Origin: Lentinus brumalis
Lineage: Eukaryota > Basidiomycota > Agaricomycetes > Polyporales > Polyporaceae
DNA length: 64,000 bases
Assembly: GCA_001792895.1 (NCBI GenBank)
Contig: MARA01000005.1
Span: 310,001-374,000, forward strand
Direction: 5' to 3'
The notes under the pieces are model-generated. The model was not told the DNA's origin, searched no databases, and saw only the letters and a program-made list of their open reading frames with translations. Shown here piece by piece: positions 59,667-64,000 of this stretch. The translations under genes and the position numbers were made by a program. Position 1 is the first letter of the stretch. The number at the start of each line of letters is the position of its first letter.

Positions 59667-60500
59667 TCAAGCCTTAGGCTCAAGCTGAACACTGTTGACC
59701 TTCACCCACGTGGGGCGGGAAGAGACGTCCTTCCACCATCTGCCCGTGTCAGTCAGTAACCATCTCGTATTCATGACCATTTGGCGTCCGCGGACTGACC
59801 TAGCTACATTGGGGTACTTCTCGGACTCCAGGTAGTCGTATCCCTGGACCTTGAGGAGGGCGCCGTACGACAGGTGAAAGAGATCGATGAGCGTAAGCTC
59901 CTGTAGTGATGCGCCGCGAGGTGAGTGATAGCCTGAGACGTTCTCTGGGAGGAGGACTCACATCTCCGGCGACGTATCTAGTCTTGGAGAGCAGCACTTC
60001 GTATCCGGACAGTCGCCCTTCGAGTGCCTTCTCGTGGGCCTCAACGTTCTGCGGGTTGGGCGCACGGCCGAAGAATCTGAAGAACCACATACGGTGAGCT
60101 AACACCCGTAACTCGTCCAACAGTGTACTCACGGCTCGAACACCTTCTCGTGGGCCAGTCCCCACACGGGCGGGTCGAAGTTGCTCGTCTCGATGCTGGC
60201 CGCCTGCTCGAAGAGGGCGGTCTTCTGCACGTCCGCAGGGTCCGGGATGAGGTTCCCGATTCCGCCGTACTTCAAAGCGATATAGCGGCAGATCGCGCGG
60301 CTCTCGAAGAGCTTGAAGCCGTCGTCATCAATCCACGGGATCTGCCCGAACGGCTGGTGCTCCTTGATCTCGTCCTTCTTGTGGTCGGCCTTGAGAATGT
60401 CGATGGCGATCAACTCGTAGGGGACCTGGAGTTCTTCAAGGACGACGCGGACGCGCTTGGTGCAGGTGGCCACGGCGAGACCGTACAGCTTGAGGACCAT
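59667..60500 (-). CDS. Glutathione S-transferase, phi-like (GSTF)
   Basis: Exons 60500-60133, 60076-59962, 59900-59800 and 59739-59667 encode 218 residues. The N-terminal thioredoxin-like domain starts MVLKLYGLAVATCTKRVRVV and contains FGQIPWIDDD and LFESRAICRYIALKY, the GSH-binding cis-Pro and Glu-Ser pair. The C-terminal helical domain includes YEVLLSKTRYVAGDELTLID (the hydrophobic staple/N-capping region), LFHLSYG and VARWWKDVSSRP. The pattern matches fungal and plant phi-class GSTs, which conjugate glutathione to electrophiles such as wood-derived aromatics. The plant catalytic Ser position (AMSTATARV) reads AVATCTKRV here, so Ser is replaced by Ala. A TATA-like box is at about 60600-60606. 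Confidence 0.9.
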
Positions 60501-60599
60501 GTTGGATAGGTGGATTGTTGGTGTGGAGGCAAGACCTGATCTGTGATTGCAATGCGAGCTAGAGGGAGTGTGCTGACTTCCTGCAACCCCAGCATGCGC

Positions 60600-60606
60600 C
60601 TTATAA
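60600..60606 (-). promoter_or_regulatory. TATA-like box of GST gene
   Basis: The minus strand reads GGTTATAAGG about 100 bp upstream of the start codon. Confidence 0.45.
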
Positions 60607-61570
60607 CCATGCAGGATGAGTATGCGCTGGCATATGCTCTCCCGGGCTCTCTTTCTCTGACATCAGCACCGTTTGCCAACAGACAGGACGCAGGTGACCA
60701 GTACCTTGCGCACGAGATGCGATTGCAAAGAACTCCCGCGTTGTTAGTCACCGCGCGAAACTGGCCCGAGGAGCTACGAAGATGACATCCAACGAACGGG
60801 CCAGCGACAACCCGTCAAGCGCACAACGTGAGGGCATCGTATGCCTATCCTGGCTCGGATTCAGTCAAGCGTGCGCTCACACTTACAGTTCACCGACGTC
60901 GATAGTCAAGATCACGTCAGACTTGTGGTCAAGGCCTCCGCATTGCTCGCACCCCAGTACATGCTTGCAACCACTAGTAGCGCCCCCATATACTTCCCGC
61001 CGATGAGCCCCGCCGATGAGTTCAACAGGCTCGGCTACCGATTGACCACGTCACAAGGTATCTATTTAGGAATCGTGCAAGTTGCCTTCAAGCGCCGCAG
61101 AGTACGGAGAGACGCATGCCAGTTTTGCGCGTTCCGGTGTCGGATGTGCGCGTCAGTCTGGAAAACCCGCGGACCGCGTCGCCTGATACACCGTGAGTGA
61201 TACGAGCCGTCTCATCCTCCAGATTCTGAATGATACATATCCAGAAACCCGATGGCAGGCCAATGGGCCGCGTGCCTTCGTGTCCCGCGGACATGCATCG
61301 AGTCGTCTTTAAGCCGGTTACAGACAAGTGAAACACCAACGAGTGTATACTGTATGATTTACAGAGGTACGCGCATCCTAGTACAGGCAGGGTTCACGCT
61401 GCTAACGAAGGGCTGCTCGCGTGATTGAAAAGTCACATTCTAGCTAGTCATACATACAACATTTGTCATCGGCGACGAGAGACAGGAACCTTACGCGCTA
61501 CATGATCACGTATCATACAGTCAGGACATGCTACAGAAGGATCTGAGTACAGCGGGCCAGTACGACGACG
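60607..61570. other. Intergenic region
   Basis: An open + frame at 60841-61200 has a stretch that reads protein-like (FTDVDSQDHVRLVVKASALL, YFPPMSPADEFNRLGYRLTT) but no splice context. It may be a relic. Otherwise nothing is seen. Confidence 0.3.
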
Positions 61571-63133
61571 TCACAAACCAGACCTGCCAATGTCCACCCT
61601 CTCTACAACCTTACGCAAAGAGTCGATCGCAGGACCCTCGAAGCCCTTGCATTGCGTGAACCAAACTTCCTTCAGAGCAGAGGTCTCACACGCAACACGG
61701 AACGCCACGGCGTCCGCGAACACCTGGAATGGGTTCCGCGGCTGCACGTCCCCTTCGAACTCGCCGAAAAAGAAGCCCGCCCTCTTCAAAGTGCGGAGCA
61801 GGAAACGACCGTCGTGTTCCCCCATGAGCTGCGCGAAGAACGCGACAGCCCCGTTCCCGGCGATCTCGGCATGGTGCACGCTGCTCATGCTGCGCACAGC
61901 GGGGATCCACGGCGCGACGTCGACCGGGTCTGTGGAGAAGATGTGGAAGATCTGCACAGCGTCTAGCGCGAGCCTGCGCACGAATGCCACGACGTCCATC
62001 CGCTTCGGGGCGTTGACGAGGGTGAGCCGCGGGGTGGCCTCCGGTACGTCCGGGTTCGCTCCGAGCGTGTTCCAGAACCGACATCCCGCTTCGTGGTCGT
62101 CCGCGATGGACACTGCTACGACCGGGTTCTCCGGGGTGAACAAGGACATGAGAGCCTCGATGAGAGCTTCTTCGTCGGGCTGCACCTGCACACCGCCTGC
62201 TGCGAATGGGTCGAAGTACACGATGCCTCCCCTGATGGGATAGTGGAGACGGACGCGCACGATGGTGGTTGTAGGGAAGGCCATGCGGTTCAGGATGGCG
62301 GGGATATAGTTGACAGTGCCGTAGACGACGAGGCTCTCGAGAGCGGGGAACGCGACCTTTGGGCTTACCAGGTCCAATACGGGGTACGCGACGTCGTAGT
62401 CCGCGGCGGACAGCAGAACCAACTCGGTGAGGGTCGCAGCGACGCCCTGCATGAGGTCGATTGGGATACTGCCCATATGATGCTTGTCGTATCCCTTCAG
62501 CTCCAACCGCTTGAGTCCGGGACGCACCAGGGTCATGGGGAGGGGATTGTAGAGGTGCGTGAGCCGAACAGCCTGCAACGAAGGCGTGTGCTCATTGAAC
62601 AACGTAGACCTGGGAATGATATGGTTCGGGGCCCATGGCGTAAGGTTGACAGGGCCCAGAAATGCACCGGGGAAAGTGAACGCCGCGGTGTTGAGAACGT
62701 AGAAGTCGGAGAGTAGCGGCGCAGGGATGCGTAGCTTCGACCAGAGTGGCTCAAGGGCAGCCTCCCGATTGAGGCAGATCGATATATGCGTAGTGCGTGG
62801 GACTGCTTGCTCAAGGAGCTTTGGCAGATGCGAATTGGCCGTTTCACCCAGGGACGTTGGTCCGACAACGAGGTAGAGATGCAGGGGTATCTCGGCGGCG
62901 CGGGCGAGGAATGCTGCAGCTGCCTCGTTGATGGTAGGGTTATAGGACTCAGCCATGAGCAGATGGTCCCACATGGCGGGCTGCGCGAGCATCAACTCGC
63001 GCCACTCGCGACAAACATGAGAGATTGTGATCCAGCTATAGAACGAGGAGGCCGGTTGCGTCCAGTCCGGCTCTGTCGAGGGACGAACACGGGTCAAAAT
63101 ATCGAGCAGTGTCTCGGCTGGTATGGTATCCAT
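61571..63133 (-). CDS. F-box-like protein, intronless
   Basis: A single open frame of 520 codons. The start at 63133 (MDTIPAETLLDILTRVRPST) was chosen because it opens the F-box-like motif LLDIL...SWITISHVCREWRELML; the frame upstream is open only because it runs through the tRNA-Leu gene. The remainder is irregular leucine-rich sequence (LKRLELKGYDK, LTELVLLSAADYD, FPALESLVVYG), typical of agaricomycete F-box proteins with about 500 residues. The presumed role is Skp1 binding and substrate recruitment in an SCF ubiquitin ligase; substrate unknown. Lack of introns contrasts with all larger neighbours. Confidence 0.82.
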   Translation of the reverse strand: MDTIPAETLLDILTRVRPSTEPDWTQPASSFYSWITISHVCREWRELMLAQPAMWDHLLMAESYNPTINEAAAAFLARAAEIPLHLYLVVGPTSLGETANSHLPKLLEQAVPRTTHISICLNREAALEPLWSKLRIPAPLLSDFYVLNTAAFTFPGAFLGPVNLTPWAPNHIIPRSTLFNEHTPSLQAVRLTHLYNPLPMTLVRPGLKRLELKGYDKHHMGSIPIDLMQGVAATLTELVLLSAADYDVAYPVLDLVSPKVAFPALESLVVYGTVNYIPAILNRMAFPTTTIVRVRLHYPIRGGIVYFDPFAAGGVQVQPDEEALIEALMSLFTPENPVVAVSIADDHEAGCRFWNTLGANPDVPEATPRLTLVNAPKRMDVVAFVRRLALDAVQIFHIFSTDPVDVAPWIPAVRSMSSVHHAEIAGNGAVAFFAQLMGEHDGRFLLRTLKRAGFFFGEFEGDVQPRNPFQVFADAVAFRVACETSALKEVWFTQCKGFEGPAIDSLRKVVERVDIGRSGL

Positions 63134-63549
63134 CTTCGCGCTGGAATGAGGGGAAGAGCTGACCGGCCAGACTGAGTAGTGAGGTCTCTTTGAACAGGTG
63201 TATTCAAGACACTGCATGTTGAAAACGTCATATAGAGCACGACATACTGGATTGTAGGAAACCTTTGTCCTTCTCCTTTGTGGTCGTGGCGGAGAGGCTG
63301 AAAGGCGGAGGTGTTGAACTCCAGAAGTGTCGGGCCTGAGAAGGCACGTCACATTAGGATACGTACTCTCCTCATCCGAGAGGTCGTAGCTGCGAAAACA
63401 GTATGATTCTATGGATGAGGTGGCCGAAACTGACTCCCAGCAGACCATATACGCGGTAGAGTGAATACCATCGTATGTTGGAGCATGTGCCCACCAACAA
63501 GGCAGTAGGAGCGGGCGAGGCATGGAGAAAAAATTGAGAGGAAAAGAAA
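63134..63549. other. Intergenic region between tRNA-Leu and F-box gene
   Basis: It is open in frame with the F-box gene but has no coding character. It is presumed F-box 5' region and tRNA trailer; the T-rich stretch just beyond the tRNA 3' end (TTTCTTTTCC on the minus strand) may serve as Pol III terminator. Confidence 0.4.
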
Positions 63550-63641
63550 TGATGAGAGTGGGATTCGAACCCACGCCCTTTCGGACCAGATTAAGAACAA
63601 TGTCCTTAGTCTGGCGCCTTAGACCGCTCGGCCATCTCACC
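63550..63641 (-). tRNA. tRNA-Leu (anticodon AAG), intron-containing
   Basis: The minus strand gives a cloverleaf starting GGTGAGATGGCCGAGCGGTC. It has a long class II variable arm and T-arm GGTTCGAATCC. The anticodon stem CCAGA pairs with TCTGG. The loop begins CT-AAG, giving anticodon AAG for Leu CUU codons, followed by a short intron of about 12 nt after position 37. The acceptor stem pairs GGTGAGA with TCTCATC with one G-U pair, discriminator A. Confidence 0.9.
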
Positions 63642-63684
63642 ATATTCTATTCAATATCGATGTAGTACATGTAGGACAGCATTG

Positions 63685-64000
63685 TCAACGAATCGTTGCA
63701 AGCGGAGCTGGACATAGCGCAGACCACGAAGCTATCAAGCCGGTTAGATTCCTTAGCTTGGGTCACTTGATTGGTCTGGGACTTACGAGGCGGAATCACA
63801 TCACTCTGTATACCTTGCACGTCCTCTGCCAGCACAACCGCCATCCCCGTTTCGAGGTGCCAGTCGATGTGACAATGGAGAAACCATGGCCCGGGGTTGT
63901 CAGTCTGTCGGACGAGAACACATCATTCGCATCTGTAGGTTAACAGAATGAGAGCACTCACAATGAACCTGATCGTGACATTGTCCCCGTCGTTCCCGAT
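63685..64000 (-). CDS. Laccase (multicopper oxidase), C-terminal part; 5' end outside window
   Basis: Exons visible are 64000-63962, 63904-63787 and 63731-63685 with introns of 57 and 55 bp. The reading [33 protein letters not shown] matches the fourth copper-binding region of laccases: the Cys and two His of HCHIDWH ligate the type 1 and trinuclear coppers. Laccases oxidise phenols using O2 and are secreted. The residue ten after the Cys, the T1 axial position, is Met (ETGM), not the Phe or Leu usual in secreted basidiomycete laccases. The tail PPPSWSALCPAPLATIR is short, with the WSALCP that normally forms a disulfide. Confidence 0.9.

Noticed and set aside
63134..63643. In-frame N-terminal extension of the minus-strand F-box gene through the tRNA-Leu gene
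   Set aside because: The first codons (MVRWPSGLRRQTKDIV) are simply the tRNA-Leu gene read as protein, and the stretch to 63133 has no domain character. The F-box begins at 63133.

Overview
The window looks like genomic DNA of a filamentous basidiomycete, most likely a white-rot Agaricomycete of the polypore type. The genes are cut by many introns of about 50-60 bp with GT(R)NGT...YAG borders. The gene content is typical of wood-decay fungi: a laccase, two type-B carboxylesterases, a tandem pair of secreted GDSL esterases, F-box proteins and a phi-like glutathione transferase. Two nuclear tRNA genes carry introns. Gene models below were read by eye from frame continuity and splice signals, without alignments or RNA evidence. 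Family names rest on motifs.

Layout. 1-5257: the 3' end of an unknown + strand gene, then a long minus-strand gene of about 15 exons encoding an unrecognised protein of about 1,100 residues with a Cys-rich N-terminus. 5500-5890: a non-coding array with a strict 10-bp CAA period. 6629-18265: a core-gene block with an F-box gene, a type-B carboxylesterase (minus), a Ran1/Ksp1-like protein kinase (minus), a phosducin-like gene (minus), a tRNA-Pro(CGG) with intron, and a second carboxylesterase (plus). 18734-21990: coiled-coil proteins of unknown role. 25059-26617: a TRIP4/ASC-1-type C2HC5 zinc-finger gene.

From about 26.6 to 49 kb the window is almost free of recognisable genes. It is GC-rich, has simple repeats and local duplications, and holds one clear gene, a GATA-type transcription factor at 36-37.9 kb. 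A frame-broken reading lies at 47.2-48.3 kb. Gene density returns at 50 kb with two tandem GDSL esterase genes, one followed by a duplicated copy of its own last exon. Next come an Irc3-like mitochondrial DEAH helicase that seems to have lost part of motif V, a multi-lesion membrane-protein pseudogene, a small unknown gene, a glutathione transferase, a second F-box gene, a tRNA-Leu(AAG) and the 3' end of a laccase.

No operon-like system is expected or seen. The functional theme is extracellular hydrolysis and oxidation (esterases, GDSL, laccase) with detoxification (GST), set among housekeeping and regulatory genes. I found no clear novel defence or mobile system. The most unusual signals are the 10-bp periodic array, the gene-poor domain around the GATA gene, the terminal-exon duplication beside the GDSL gene, and the lesions in the helicase and membrane-protein genes.
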